A DNA stretch of 64,000 nucleotides, taken from Inia geoffrensis (Eukaryota; Chordata; Mammalia; Artiodactyla; Iniidae). The notes beneath the pieces are model-generated. The model ran no database searches, had not been told where the DNA came from, and saw only the letters and a program-made list of their open reading frames with translations. Each line of letters begins with the position of its first letter. Positions within the stretch are counted from its first letter, which is position 1. Below, piece by piece: positions 46,441 through 59,830 of this stretch. Location: contig CM070904.1 of NCBI GenBank assembly GCA_036417435.1, forward strand, positions 127,596,695-127,660,694. Direction: 5' to 3'. A program made the translations under genes and the position numbers.

Positions 46441-47014
46441 TTAAGTCACAAAGGGACCCAGACCAAAAGAAGAGAGGAGGTCAAGACTCCAAAGAAAAGA
46501 TGGTCTAAAAGCACAGTAGCCAATCCAGTAGGGTGCATCTTGGGTCCTACAGGAAGGGTACCACCACCTCCATCTTCGGGTCTACATGAATGTAAAGTGG
46601 TCATTAAGATGTGCTCTGTGTGGCTGCTCAAAGCTGTCTGCCCAATACGGTTGCTGTCGTGGAGGACTTAACTAGGCTACTACTGGTGCTTCTGAAATAA
46701 CTTTGGCGTATTCTCCCTCAGAAGAGCACCCTGACGATAAGACCTTAGTTAGCAGAACTTTTCATCCAAAGGTACGGAAATGCTAAGATATGGAAACACT
46801 CAGATATGACAATGCTTCATAGATACCAAATGAGGAATTTTTACAGCTTCCTTAGAAGATGCATGCTAATGTGCACACTCTCATTAGTTCAGTGACAAGG
46901 TCCACCACGTCCTATCTGCCTTATAAAGAAGAGATCTTGGACAAATCGTGAAAAATTTTTTTTTTACTCATCTCTTCCTGGCCTTCCCCCGAAAAAATTC
47001 ACAGGAAATTGTTG
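46441..47014. other. Intergenic, nothing recognised
   Basis: No gene or repeat family was identified in this stretch. Confidence 0.4.
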
Positions 47015-47400
47015 ATTCCTTGCCTAGACAAAATGGGCAAAAGATTTAGATAGAGATTACCCAAAAGAGAATGAATCATGAGTAAACAAATAGATGGGGA
47101 AAAGTTCAATTTTACCAAATTAAAACAACAGTCAAATACGATTGTCATCTATCAAATAGCAAAGTTTTTTTTCATCTTTCTTTTTTATTTTTTCTATTGT
47201 ACCACCAAAACTGGCAAAGAAATTGTTCTACACATGGATGGAAGTATAAAGTAGTAAAAGCCTATAGAAAGTTACACGGCCAGATGTTATTTAAAGACTT
47301 TGCTCTCTTCATAACCTTTGACCTATGAGAGTCAGAACCCTGGTGGAACCCAATCCTACCAAAATAATCAGAAATTCAGGGAGAAAAGAGCCTTTCGAAA
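47015..47400 (+). mobile_element. Probable old L1 fragment
   Basis: Degraded L1-type text includes GGGCAAAAGATTTAGATAGAG and TGGATGGAAGTATAAAGTAG. It carries no frame. Confidence 0.4.
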
Positions 47401-47813
47401 CCAGCCATAGGGGTTTATAGCAGGACTAAAATGCCAGGAAGAGGAAAGAAGAGAAGTAGACTCCTTGGGGAAGATGCTGATAAATTCCCTCAAAACTTCT
47501 CTTTGGTTTAACTTTCACTAGGACAAATTTTCTTTAACAAACCTGTCAGTAAAATGTACTTCTGATAACAAGTGTGTTTTCAGGTCCCTAAGACATTTTA
47601 TAAATCCCCACATAATTGTGTGATGAAAGGTCATTTACTCTGTCAAAAATACATTCTGTTAACTCAGGCTGAAATGTCACGTACACATTTTTTACATTTA
47701 ACTTGACTTTGCACATGAGTTGGATAATAGATCTGAACCCAGCATCAAAATATGCAAATCATCCCACCTGGGATGCAAATGTCAAATACGCAGAGACAGA
47801 CTTCAGAAAACAT

Positions 47814-47841
47814 TGTGTGTGTATGTGTGTGTGTGTGTGTG
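47814..47841 (+). repeat. (GT)n microsatellite
   Basis: About 14 GT dinucleotides interrupted once by AT. Confidence 0.95.
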
Positions 47842-48089
47842 CAAGGACAACTTTTGTCACATTTACCCTGTGGCCCAACAAATAGACCACTGGTATTTAG
47901 TTTCATAGTTGTATTTGCTGCTTTCATGTGCTTCTGACTGTTGAATCTTGTTTCCAATAGTTCCCAAACCTTCCCCTGTACATGACTGTTATTAACTTGG
48001 AGCCATGTTAATAAATTTTATTTTCAAAATTCAGAAATTCAGAATTCAAAACAACAATTTAAAAAATTCTCTGTGGAAAGGGGCGGGGG

Positions 48090-48550
48090 TGCAATGAATT
48101 GGGAGATTGGGATTGACATATATACACTATTTATGCTATGTATAAAATAGATAACTAGGGTTTCCCTGGTGGTGCAGTGGTTGAGAGTCCGCCTGCCAAT
48201 GCAGGGGACATGGGTTTCATGCCCCAGTCCGGGAAGATCCCACATGCCGCGGAGCGGCTGGGCCCGTGAGCCATGGCCGCTGAGCCTGCGCGTCTGGAGC
48301 CTGTGCTCCGTCCGCAACGGGAGAGGCCACAACAGTGAGAGGCCTGCGTACCGCAAAAAAAAAAAGGTAACAAATGAGAACCTACTGTATAGCTCAGGGA
48401 ACTCTACTCAGTTCTCTGTGGTAACCTAAATGGGAAGGAAATCCAAAAAGGGGGGGATACATGTACACATATAGCTGATCCACTTTGCTGTACGGTAGAA
48501 ACTAACACAATATTGTAAAGCAACTATACTCCAATTAAAATTAATTTTTA
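48090..48550 (+). mobile_element. L1 3' end, split by a SINE
   Basis: The text TTGACATATATACACTATTTATG before the SINE and ATGAGAACCTACTGTATAGC ... AAGCAACTATACTCCAATTA after it are consecutive parts of the artiodactyl L1 3'UTR. This is one L1 end interrupted at about 48159-48366. Confidence 0.85.
48159..48366 (+). mobile_element. Cetacean tRNA-derived SINE nested in an L1 end
   Basis: Full-length body with a small internal duplication (CCGTCCGCAACGGG near 48308) and a short tail. Its insertion splits the L1 3'UTR. Confidence 0.92.
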
Positions 48551-48696
48551 AAAAAAGAAAAAAAAACATGTATCAATAGACAGGATGTGTTCGTTTTGTA
48601 GCCTCAGCAAAAAGGACTCCTATGTCTTGTGGATATGATCACAAATTTCAAACGAATAAAGTGAAAATTAATGAGCAAAAAACAAAAAATTCTTTG

Positions 48697-49027
48697 GGGA
48701 CTTCCCTGGTGGCACAGTGGTTAAGAATCTGCCTGCCAATTCAGGGGACACGGGTTCAAGCCCTGGTCTGGGAAGATCCCACATGCCACGGAGCAACTAA
48801 GTCCGTGTGCCACAACTACTGAGCCTGCGCTCTAGAGCCCGGGAGCCACAGCTACTGAAGCCCGCGCGCCTAGAGCCTGTGCTCCCCAACAAGAGGAGCC
48901 ACTGCAGTGAGAAGCCCGCACACCACAACAAAGAGTAGCCCCCACTCACCGCAACTAGAGAAAATCCACATGTGGCAACGAAGACCCAATGCAGCCATAA
49001 GACACAAATAAATAAATAAATTTATTG
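48697..49027 (+). mobile_element. Longer tRNA-derived SINE, older type
   Basis: The tRNA-like start GGGACTTCCCTGGTGGCACAG and B box GGTTCAAGCCC are followed by a longer body with GGAGCCACTGCAGTGAGAAG and CACTCACCGCAACTAGAGAA, and an (AAAT)n tail. The body is about 110 bp longer than the young copies. Confidence 0.88.
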
Positions 49028-49028
49028 A

Positions 49029-49453
<425 letters not shown>

Positions 49454-49513
49454 AATAGCTTCAGCCCATAAAACAAGTGCTCACCCAAAATGGGGTTTAA
49501 GGGTTATTTGGGT

Positions 49514-49640
49514 TTTTTTCTCTTTATCTTTTGGCCACGCAGTGTGGCATGTGGAATCTTAGTTCCCCGACCAGGGATCGAACCTGAGACCCCTGCAGTG
49601 GAAGCACAGAGTCTTAGCCTCTGGGCCACCAGGGAAGTTC
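49514..49640 (-). mobile_element. Older tRNA-derived SINE, minus strand
   Basis: Complement of a tRNA SINE: GATCGAACCTGAGACC is the inverted B-box region and GGGCCACCAGGGAAGTTC the inverted 5' end. Confidence 0.85.
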
Positions 49641-50969
49641 TAAGTTTTTGTTTTTTTAATTTTTAGCGGAAAAGCTGCTTAAAAGGTTGTTGGCAGTTCC
49701 CAGTTTCTGAAGGCGGAGCCTGTGCAGCAGAGGTGTTCCCTGATTACTCCGTGAAAGTATTTACCCAGACTTCATTTACTTTGGAAAAATTAATAGAAAT
49801 GGGCTATTTAGTTACCCAAAGGTGAAGCAAATTCCCGCCCATCGATCTTGGAGGTGCCGTGAAATCACAGCAGATGGGAATGCAGGGTTGCTGGGGAGAA
49901 GCAGAGAAGATTCCATTCACCCCCATCCCACCACAGGAGACCTGCCTTCATGGCCCTTGTGTGAGAAGTCACCTGGGGTCTGGCAGAGAGGGCAGGCAGG
50001 CCCCCCACGTTGCAGCATGAGGGGCTGTCACCTCCCCAGTCATGAATCCGGACCTGAGAAAGAACACAGCAAGGCCGTCTTCCCCCTGCTAGGAGCCCCC
50101 TTACTCCAGACCCAGGACCTGCAGCAGCGCTTGGTTCATTCCCTCAGATCCTGGCAGAGGCAGACAGGACCAGGAGGGAATTCCCTGCTTTGAGCCTCTG
50201 CCATAAAATTATGTTTAAGGGACTTTCCAGCTGTCAAATTCTGAATTTCCACTGTAGTCAAGGATCTCTGCTTACAAGGAAGAGAAACGAGCTACAGGTA
50301 GAGATGGAGCAATGGCAGAGGCCAGGGAGCACCGATGACATGCAGGCTCAGGCACATGGTGGCGTGGGGAGTGGGGCTCCTCCCTGGCCCTGGTCTTCCC
50401 CAGACGTTTCCTCTACCCACTTTCCTTGCTCCCTTCTCCTTCCTGGTCTCCCTGGCTTTGCCTTGGGTCCACATAGCTGCTCGAACCCTGAAGTCCAGCT
50501 CCCCATGCCTGGACCCCTGGAAGAGGAACCTGGCCCATCTTGGGTGTCCACAGCTGCTCCAAAGAGCGATGGGTCACATAGGTCCAGTCCCGTGGTGGAA
50601 ACATAGGCACCCAGACCCATGATGTTATTAGAGGGAAAGCAATTAGACTTGGGGGGGTCAGGACCCCCAAAATGTCTATAGCAGAGCTGGCAGCTCCCTC
50701 CTTCTCCCATCCTCTCCTGGTACTTGTGTTTCATCACAACCTCTGGTTCCCTGACAAGCACATGCCAAGGCAGGATTAGATGTGACAGATTTACTGAGGG
50801 AGACACTGGGAAGGGAGATGGAGGAATGGGGGTCTCTGGATGAGGCTAGGAGAGCTGTCAGGCCATGTGCAGGCCAGACCCTGGCAAGGAGAGAGGGAGG
50901 AAGGGAGATTGGGAAGGAAGGCCCTCACCCTGCAGTGAGTTCTAGCAAAGTTTCAGCAGGGCTGATAGG
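49641..50969. other. Intergenic, nothing recognised
   Basis: Unique-looking GC-richer sequence. No gene or repeat family was identified. Confidence 0.4.
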
Positions 50970-51310
50970 GTGTCTGTCTTAATCAGCTCTGGCCTCTTTA
51001 ACAAGATACCGCAGACTAGGGGCTAAATAACAGATATTTATTCTTCACAGTCTGGAGGCCAGGAAGTCCAAGATCTATGTGCCAAAAGATTCTATGTCTG
51101 GTGAGAGCCCTCTTCCTGGTTTGCAGATGGCCGGGCAGAGAGAGATCATCTCTCAGGTGTCTCTTCTTATGAGGGCACTAATACCATTCACGAGGGCTCC
51201 ACCCTCCTGACTTAATCACCCCCCGAAGGTCCCACCTCCTAATATCATCACATTGGGGGTTAGGGCTTCAATGCATGAATTTGGGGAGGACACAAGATTT
51301 AGTCCATAAC
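50970..51310. mobile_element. Ancient interspersed repeat
   Basis: The text TATGAGGGCACTAATACCATTC, AGGTCCCACCTCCTAATATC and CACATTGGGGGTTAGGGCTT is characteristic of a common old mammalian repeat, the same type as 45026-45290. Family left unnamed. Confidence 0.55.
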
Positions 51311-51995
51311 AGTGTCCTTGAGGCAAAGTCAATCAGAGGAGTCTCACATGTCTCAGGAGTGACTTTGCCTTAGTTCCCCTGCTGTGCTTGGTCCCTGGCT
51401 GAAGCTTCCATCAGAAATGGGGACATGGCTTTATTGCAGCGGTGGATTCAGAGAGCAGCAGCAGGGGCTGTCAGTCAATTTTGATTCCCCAGTAGGAGAT
51501 CTGAAGGGCATAAGTTCAAGGCCAACACACAGGCCCTTCTTGATTTTAAGAATGCAAAGGCCCTCCTTAGCCTGAAGGCCTCACAAAAACAAATAGGCTG
51601 GATCTGGCCCACCTGCCATATTTTGCTGAACGCCGCCCCCCACCCCGCCTTGGTTTAAATTACAAGTTAAGGTTTCAGTTGTTTGCAGCTGAAATCCTCC
51701 TAACTTGCACAAGTGGGGGAGCACTGCTGACACAAGAATGCTGACTTAAGGCTGCTTGTCCTTCTAAATCCCCTTGTACATTAGTCCATTGACACTCAGA
51801 CTTACTGCATCTTACTTTAACTCTTGCTTGCATGAGAGAATGAGTGTTTTCCTTTTCCTCCTGTCCACTCCTCACCTCCTGAAGCAGGTAACTTTTAAGG
51901 TTACAGTAAATGGGTGTGGGGTGGGGGCAGGGCTTCTGTAACAGAAGTCAAGACCTGAGAGGAGAAAAATAATCTTAAAAATAACCTTACAGGTT

Positions 51996-52116
51996 TTTTT
52001 CTTTTTGGCCACGATGTTCAGCATGTGGGATCTTAGTTCCCCGACCAGAGATCGAACCTCTGCCCTCTGCAGTAGAAGCGCAGAGTCCTAACCACTGGAC
52101 CACCAGGGAAGTCCCA
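51996..52116 (-). mobile_element. Older tRNA-derived SINE, minus strand
   Basis: Inverted B-box region AGATCGAACCTCTGCC and inverted 5' end CCACCAGGGAAGTCCC. Confidence 0.85.
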
Positions 52117-52255
52117 ATAATCTTATGGTTTAATAAGGCACTGGAGAGGCACTAGCAAGAATCAAAGATCTGACTGTCTTTTAGATCCATCCCTACCACC
52201 CCCGCTTCCCAGCCAGACCAGAGGGTCATTGACTCTTGCCTGCAACAGGCCCCCC

Positions 52256-52257
<2 letters not shown>

Positions 52258-52304
<47 letters not shown>
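52258..52304 (+). repeat. (AC)n microsatellite
   Basis: About 23 uninterrupted AC dinucleotides, likely polymorphic. Confidence 0.97.
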
Positions 52305-52306
<2 letters not shown>

Positions 52307-53695
52307 GACTGACAGGAAATGGGTGGAGCACAGAATGGCTGACAAACATAACCATCACAGGGGTGGAGCTCATATTGGACACCAAAGGGATGGGGCCTTG
52401 AGGGGAAGAGAGCTAAGAAAACTAGAGGGAGGGAGAGAGAGAGGTAGGGGGATAGGTTGTGGAAGGGAGAGGCGGAGAGGGTGAGGGCCACTCTGCCCCC
52501 AGGGTGTAATCACGTGGTGCAGCCCCAAGGTCTAGGGCAAGGCCCAGGCCCACGGGAATCACAGGGCCGTGTTGGAAAGACCAGAGAGGACAGCCCTGAT
52601 TCTCCACCTCAATGGAGACTATGTAAGGGCTGGACCGGATCACATGAACCTGTCGGGAAGGCCAGTTGAACGGTTTCCTAGGTGTACTTCATGGCCAGAC
52701 AATTCTGCCTGGACTGGACTGCCCCACACCTCCAGGAGAACGAGGGCTGTGCTGGGATTACCCACGCAACTGGAGAAGCCATTGATCCAACATACTCTTT
52801 GACAAAATTAAGGGAGCTATGCAAGGAACCTTTGGTTGTGGGGAAGCATAAGAGACTGAGGTCTGGTGCATGATCTGGCATAGAAAAATGTCCTTATTGG
52901 AAAGAAGAGGTTCAGAACCAAAAACTGGAAAGTGTGTGCAGTCACACAGCACACAGAGTGGCCAGCCCTGAGCCCCGTCTCTGCAGGACGCTGCATCGCT
53001 GGCTGGCCCCTCCTTATTTGGGGATCAGGCTCCCAAAAGCAAATTGTCTGGGCATCCGGATTTGCAGAGCAAGTTCAACACACTGCTGCTCCAATTGTTG
53101 GCTTTTTTAAAGACAGAATGTCAACTTGATGCCTCAACAAGGAGCCCCATCTCATGATATGCAATATTTATTTAGTTAGTTATTTAATCAAAATACTATT
53201 CCACTGCTGTGTGCTTTCTACGTGGTTCTACTGCATGAGGATGTAGTGGTGGTTAAATGCTCTGAAAAACTATTAATATCCCATGAGTCATCAAAACGGT
53301 GCTTTTCGAAATAGTGTCCCTTCACTTTCTGATGAGGGGGAAATGACAGTACAGTTCTAGCATATGGCAACAGTATTTTCTAATATCCCCAGGATGACTC
53401 TAATCACTTTGAGGTTATTAAAATTTTCTCTGACCAGCAGACACTATTATTTAGAACAGAGCTTCACTTAGACGTTCATGAGATCTCAGATCCAGGAACT
53501 TTTCCCCCCAAATTTGGAAATGGATTGCTGATGAACACAAAACATGCATGGTGAGAAGAGTGGGTTGACCTTCCTCCTTTTGTCAAGATTTTAAAGTGGA
53601 AAACCCAGCCTTAGTGACCACCTGTGGGGACACTACCATTCTGTCTGCCCAGCCCTAGTGTTTTTTTGGGCTGGTCTGCTGTCTTAATCAGGATT
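52305..53695. other. Intergenic, nothing recognised
   Basis: No exon, RNA gene or repeat family was recognised. Confidence 0.4.
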
Positions 53696-53698
53696 CTT

Positions 53699-53835
53699 GG
53701 GAATTCCCTGGCAGTCCAGTGGTTAGGACTCTGCTCTTACACCTCAGAGGACACGGGTTCAATCCCTGGTCTGGGAACAAAGATCCTGCAAGCTGCACAG
53801 CGTGGCCAAAACAAACCAACCAACAAACAAAAAAT
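53699..53835 (+). mobile_element. Older tRNA-derived SINE
   Basis: Starts GGGAATTCCCTGGCAGTCCAG, contains the B box GGTTCAATCCC and ends in an AACCAACC-rich tail. Confidence 0.88.
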
Positions 53836-54514
53836 CAGGTTTCTTGGGTGGCAAGAGAAAATAGAAACCCAGAGTAAACCAGCTTTAGTGAAACACAGGA
53901 ATGTATTAGCTCATGTAACCAGACTGGGAAGGTAGGGCTGGGCTGCTTTCAGGACTGGCGGGAACCAGGGACACTAATGCCATCAGAATTTTGGGTTTCT
54001 CTTCTCCCTGTGTGTTTGCTCCATTTTTTTCAGGCTAAACTTTTCATGAGACCTGGGAGGGGACATGGCTACTAGCATGGCCATGCATGGCCTCACTCCC
54101 TAACGGAAGGAGAAAAAGGGCCCCTCTCCCAGATCCAGTTTAAAAATTCCTGTGGAGGACAGTGATTGGCAAGGGTTCCTACACCCACCCTTGGGGCCAG
54201 TTTCTTGCCCGATGGGGCAGGGAAAAACCATGACTATAGTCAGGAGGGTGGAGGATGGGGGAGGAGAGAACATTTAAGATCTACTTAATAAATTTCAACT
54301 TTCAACAGTCTGAACAGATGTGTTCTACACCTACCTTCTTCTGGGACCTGTCCCTTCCCCTCCATCCAGAGGGAACCACCCTACGAGATTGACCCTGCCT
54401 CTTTGCCACATAGATTATTAGATATGGGCACCTGCCAGTCCAGTAGCCTCCTCTCCCAGAAATTTTTTTTTTAAGTTATTTGATGTTTGGGGGGCTTTTT
54501 TTGTTTTTTAAAAT

Positions 54515-54806
54515 TTATTTATACTTTATTTATTTATTTTTGGCTGCGTTGGGTCTTCATTGCTGCACATAGTGTTTCTCTAGTTGCTGCGAGCGGGGGG
54601 CCACTCCTTGTGGTGGTGCACGGGCCTCACTGCAGTGGCCTCTCTCGTTGCGGAGCACGGGCTCCAGGCGCGCAGGCCTCAGTAGTTGTGGCGCACGGGC
54701 TTAGCTGCTCCGCGGCATGCAGGATCCTCCCGGACCAGGGAGTGAACCCGTGTCCCCTGCATTGGCAGGCAGACTCCCAACCACTGTGCCACCCCGGAAG
54801 TCCCCT
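54515..54806 (-). mobile_element. Longer tRNA-derived SINE, minus strand
   Basis: An inverted tail (TTTATTTATTT) leads into the complement of the long SINE body (GGCTGCGTTGGGTCTTCATT, GCACGGGCTCCAGGCGCGCA). It ends with the inverted B box and ACCCCGGAAGTCCC. Confidence 0.88.
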
Positions 54807-56840
54807 CTCCCAGAAATTTATTAGACCTGGGACTTGGATATGGCAGCTTGGTCTGCCGCTGGCTTGTACTGTGGCGATGCTGGAGGAGCTGGACCACAAG
54901 ACAAAGGATGCGGCAATTTACAGAGGGAGGCAGAGGCAAAGAGCTGAGCATTCTGATAAGATCCAGTCCAGCCACATCCCTGCTGCCGGCCTGATGCAGC
55001 ACCCCACATCCATATAACCTCCCCTTTCCCTTAAGGAAGCTCGAATTGCACTTCTATTGCTTGCAGTCAAAAGCATTCTGATACTCTATCTCATCCTAAA
55101 AAACAAAAAACAAAAACAAAACAAAAAAACAGCCAGAGCCTTTATACCCTGATACACAGCAGAGGGACATATGGTTATATGGCTGGGTCCTGGCACCAGC
55201 CTTCCTTAACTGAATCCGAGTTCTGCCTCTTACTAACTCTGTGACATCAGGCAAACTACCTGACCTCTGTGTGTCAGTTTCCTCATCTGCAAACAGGACA
55301 TACTAATAGTACCTACGTTGTAGTGTCTTGAGAATTAAATAAGTTAATCCATGTTGAGCAAAGTGCCTGGCGTGCAAAAATCACTCATTTAACATTAGGT
55401 ATTATTCATAGTAGGAGAGGGCAGTAGTGTCTGGGAGAAATTTTATCATCTCTTTAAAGAGCAAAGAGGCAAACCAAGGGACACAACTTCCCACGGAGAC
55501 ACTCTCTCTCTCTAGCCATTGTCCCAGCTTGTTAGATGTGCCATGTTGAATCCTCCAGCCACCATTCCAGACACTTGGCTGTCAATTTATAGAAGGGATA
55601 ACAAGGCCTTTCTCTAAGAAAGTTAAAGTTTGCTATAATGATTGTATTGGGGTACAGGGATAATACCCATGTCAGACAGTCATTTTTAAAATGTGAAATC
55701 TAAGTGTCAACATATATATGGAGTGGGTGATGAGACCTGTATGGGTTTTACTCCACGTGCACAGAGAGTCTTTATAATGGAAATGTCAGGTGGTATTTAT
55801 TCATATGTCTGCAAACACAATAACACTAAAGGGAGCAAAGAAAAGCCAAGGGGTAAAAATGTCCAGCGCCAAAAAATGTGACATTTGGAGGGATCATCGG
55901 TGTGTCTGAAAATCCACGTCGGTTGGATTCTTTGCTATCCTTTCATTTACTCCAGCAGTCACTAGGTTTACTAGGTTACAGCAGTTAACACGGGAACATG
56001 GCTAGCTTATCTTACTTTCATTTTTAGTGATCTAATTTTGAGAACAGCCAAAAAGGAGTGGAAATAAAGAATAAAGATCGAGCTATATTTTTTTAAAACA
56101 GGAAATTATATTTTTAAACAAGAATAAAAGCAAGAGAAAAAAAGAACAGAAGAGAATCAAAAGCCCTGGGCGCTGGCTGGGTCTTTTTGACTTTATAATT
56201 CCTTACATTCATATATAATCACATTCAGATCTCCCTTCCTGAAGAGTGAGCTCCTTGAGGTCAGGATCCAAGTCTGGCCATCTTTGTCTCCAGGCAGTGC
56301 TCACCCTGTGCCTGACCCACACCAGGACCCAGCTGTTTGACCACTTGCTGATTGAAAGATAAAGGGAAGCAGGGGGACCAAAAGGGCAAGGACAGAAGTA
56401 AATAGGACAATTCTTGGAAGGTTGCACTTGAGTTCCTCAGAACTGGAGCACCACTTCACATGTATCTTACATCCATTACAGGCGGGCAGAATCCATTTCA
56501 TAGATATCGCTATCCAGCAAAGCATGCTGTATCCTTAAGACACTCAGTATTTACCAGAACAAATAAAAACGCTTCTTTTAAGATCTATAATTTGTCTCTG
56601 GAATATTCAGACAACCTCATTTCCTCCTCCTTCCTATTACTCATTACTCATCCTCCCTCCAGCCAGTCCCCTCAGGGTCCCGGGAACACACCTGAGGCTT
56701 CCGAACCGCTAACTTTGCTGACTTTGCTCTTCGCCGGGATGCCCTCGATATTGGCTAATTTAGGAATTGATTTCAAATCATTTCAAACTATTCTTTGTTT
56801 TACGTATTCTAGTTGAGCCAAACTACAATGTCAGCAGAAA
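54807..56840. other. Intergenic, one MIR-like piece
   Basis: A MIR-like core lies at about 55225-55380 (TGACATCAGGCAAACTACCT, CAGTTTCCTCATCTGCAAAC). The rest shows nothing recognisable. Confidence 0.45.
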
Positions 56841-56849
56841 CAGAAACTG

Positions 56850-57125
56850 CACAATGGAGTGCAGTAGTTAAGTCACAGACGCTAGAGTCAAACTGCCTGT
56901 GTTTGAAGCCAGGTCTCGCCAATAAATAGCCAGGTGTGCTCAGGCCAGTGACTTACCCCTGCGGGCCTCAGATTCCTCATTTGTAAATGAGGATAAAGAT
57001 GCTAAGAGTAGCTAATAACAACCTTACTGAGTAGGGTTATTGTGAGGATTAAGAGAGTGACAACACGTGAAATATTCAGAAGAGTGCGCGGCCCATAATG
57101 TTGTTAGAAGTGTTCCTGCTTATTA
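56850..57125 (+). mobile_element. MIR ancient SINE, fairly complete
   Basis: MIR landmarks in order: CACAGACGCTAGAGTCAAAC, CTCAGATTCCTCATTTGTAAA, GTTATTGTGAGGATTAAGAG. Confidence 0.7.
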
Positions 57126-57349
57126 GTTATCTCTAACTTGTTAACTGCAGATGGAACCTAGCACTCTGCTGAAGAAATGGTTTTATCGATAAATCTATGT
57201 TCGTTTCTATAACTTTTTCTTGCATATATAGTACATATATAATGGATAACAATTAGAAAATGCATATAAGATATAGAAAACACATACAACAAAAGAACAC
57301 CAGCAATGCTACTTCCCAGAGAAAATATTTTCATATATTCCATTCATTA

Positions 57350-57830
57350 ATTAAACAACATTTACTGAGCACCTAATATATGAAAGACTTCACGCCCTTG
57401 CTGGAGGTAAAATGATGAACAAAGACAGAAACGGCTCTTGCTGTGCAGGTTACAGTCTGTGGCGGGGAGACACGCCTTAAGCAAGAAATGATAAAAAACA
57501 TGCGAAGCTGCAGCTGTGATAAATGCTAGAATGGAGAGGTCCACGCGTCATTGGGCGATCTAACCTAGTTGTGAAGGTCTGTTACTTGAAGGGTGTGAGG
57601 AAGTGACTACTGAGCTGAGAATTAACTCATAGGAGTTAACTCAGAAAGGTCAGAAGGGAAGGGTTTGCCCAACAGAAGCACAGTGAATCCAAAGGCCCTG
57701 CACTGGGAGGGAGAGTGGTGAGCAGAAGAGAGGAGGAGGGCCCACGGAGGCTGCAGTGCTCACTGGGCAAAGCTGGCCGGGTAGGGAGAGGGCAGACCTA
57801 CAGAGCTTAGTATCCTTAGTTTAGAAATTA
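57350..57830 (-). mobile_element. L2-like ancient LINE
   Basis: The plus strand AACATTTACTGAGCACCTAA followed by bookkeeping text such as ATGAACAAAGACAGAAACGG and CAAAGGCCCTGCACTGGGAG is the complement of an L2 region. Borders are approximate. Confidence 0.55.
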
Positions 57831-59189
57831 TATTCTCTATTCATTCAACAAACTTTGCCTATGAGATCCAGGGATATACTAATTTTACATCAATTAGATT
57901 TATATCATATACTCCGTTTATTATGAACTTTTTTGAACAATAAATATACAGCAATTTAATTCTCATTGGTGGAAATCAATAGATTTTTTTCCCAACTCTC
58001 CATTATTTCTAACAATGCTGTGACGGTTTTCTCTGGGCATTTGTCCAAATATTTGTTGACATACATTCCTGTAAGGGGAATTGCTGGTTCTGCAAATTCG
58101 TTAACGTTTTAATCATAATCTTGTCTGGGAAATCAGCATATTCAACTGTCAAGACTTGATTCTAGGCTCTTTTGAGGTTGACACCACTGTTACATTTAGA
58201 GGCATTCTTCGTGACTTTCAGAACCTACTTCTTCGTTTGCTTCAGTGTGTCAGGAAGTCCCTTCTATTTCTGATTCCCATTGGTCTTTCCCACAAATTCA
58301 GATCCCTCAGTACTGGCTGCTGACAAAATATCTTTACAGGTCCTACTCCTGGGTTCCACAGGAGAGGAAAGACCTTCTTCTCTGTCTGTGAAGGATCTTC
58401 CTCTGGACTTGAAACACATTGAAAGAGAAGGCAGATGCTGACATTACTTTCCTCTCTTCTGCCTCCTATTTTGTCCGGCTCCATTTTCATGCAATAAATT
58501 TACTAACTTGTTAACTGCAGATGGAACTCAGATGATCCTACTACAGACCAAGGTTTCCCATTCTACTGAGTTGATAGATGTCATCTTCTCCCGAGTCTGT
58601 CTTTCATCTTCTGCTTTCATCGACTGGCAAACTGTCCTTTTTCTCTTTCAAAATCCTGTTTGTATCCTAACCCTTAAATGACCTTCTAAGGACCCATTTA
58701 CTTTTAGGTCATAGATAATTTCTAGGCTTCTAATGATTTACATGGCTAATCTATTCGCATTTTCTTTAGCGGTTCTTTGCATTCCGTTTCTTTTTTGCAA
58801 AAAAAACCTTTTACCGAGGTCAATGGGTTGCTCTTGCTTAAAGCAACCAATCTGGTTAGGACTTCGATGGATACCAAATGTCTAGGTAAGGTTAGGCTTA
58901 CTATGTACAGGCGCAGTGTGAATTGCATTATTTAGGTTATTACTTTTAATCCTCACGACAATTCTGTGGGATAGGTATCATTCCTTCCCGGTTTAGGGAT
59001 CTTCCCCATTTTACAGATTAGGAAACTGAGGCTTAGGAATGCTGTCTCTCATCTATAGTCACACAGCTACCATGTGGGGAGTTTACTTCTGCTTGTAAAT
59101 TGACATGAAGAAAAGGGAGGCAGGCTAACAAAGAAAATATAAAACGGGGAAAAGCAAGCAAAGGAAACAGCAGGTGGGCGGAGGTCTCG
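57831..59189. other. Intergenic flank of the ATG16L1 promoter
   Basis: A possible old L1 scrap lies near 58010-58110 and a MIR core (ACAGATTAGGAAACTGAGGC) at about 59010-59075. No gene was seen. Confidence 0.45.
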
Positions 59190-59830
<641 letters not shown>

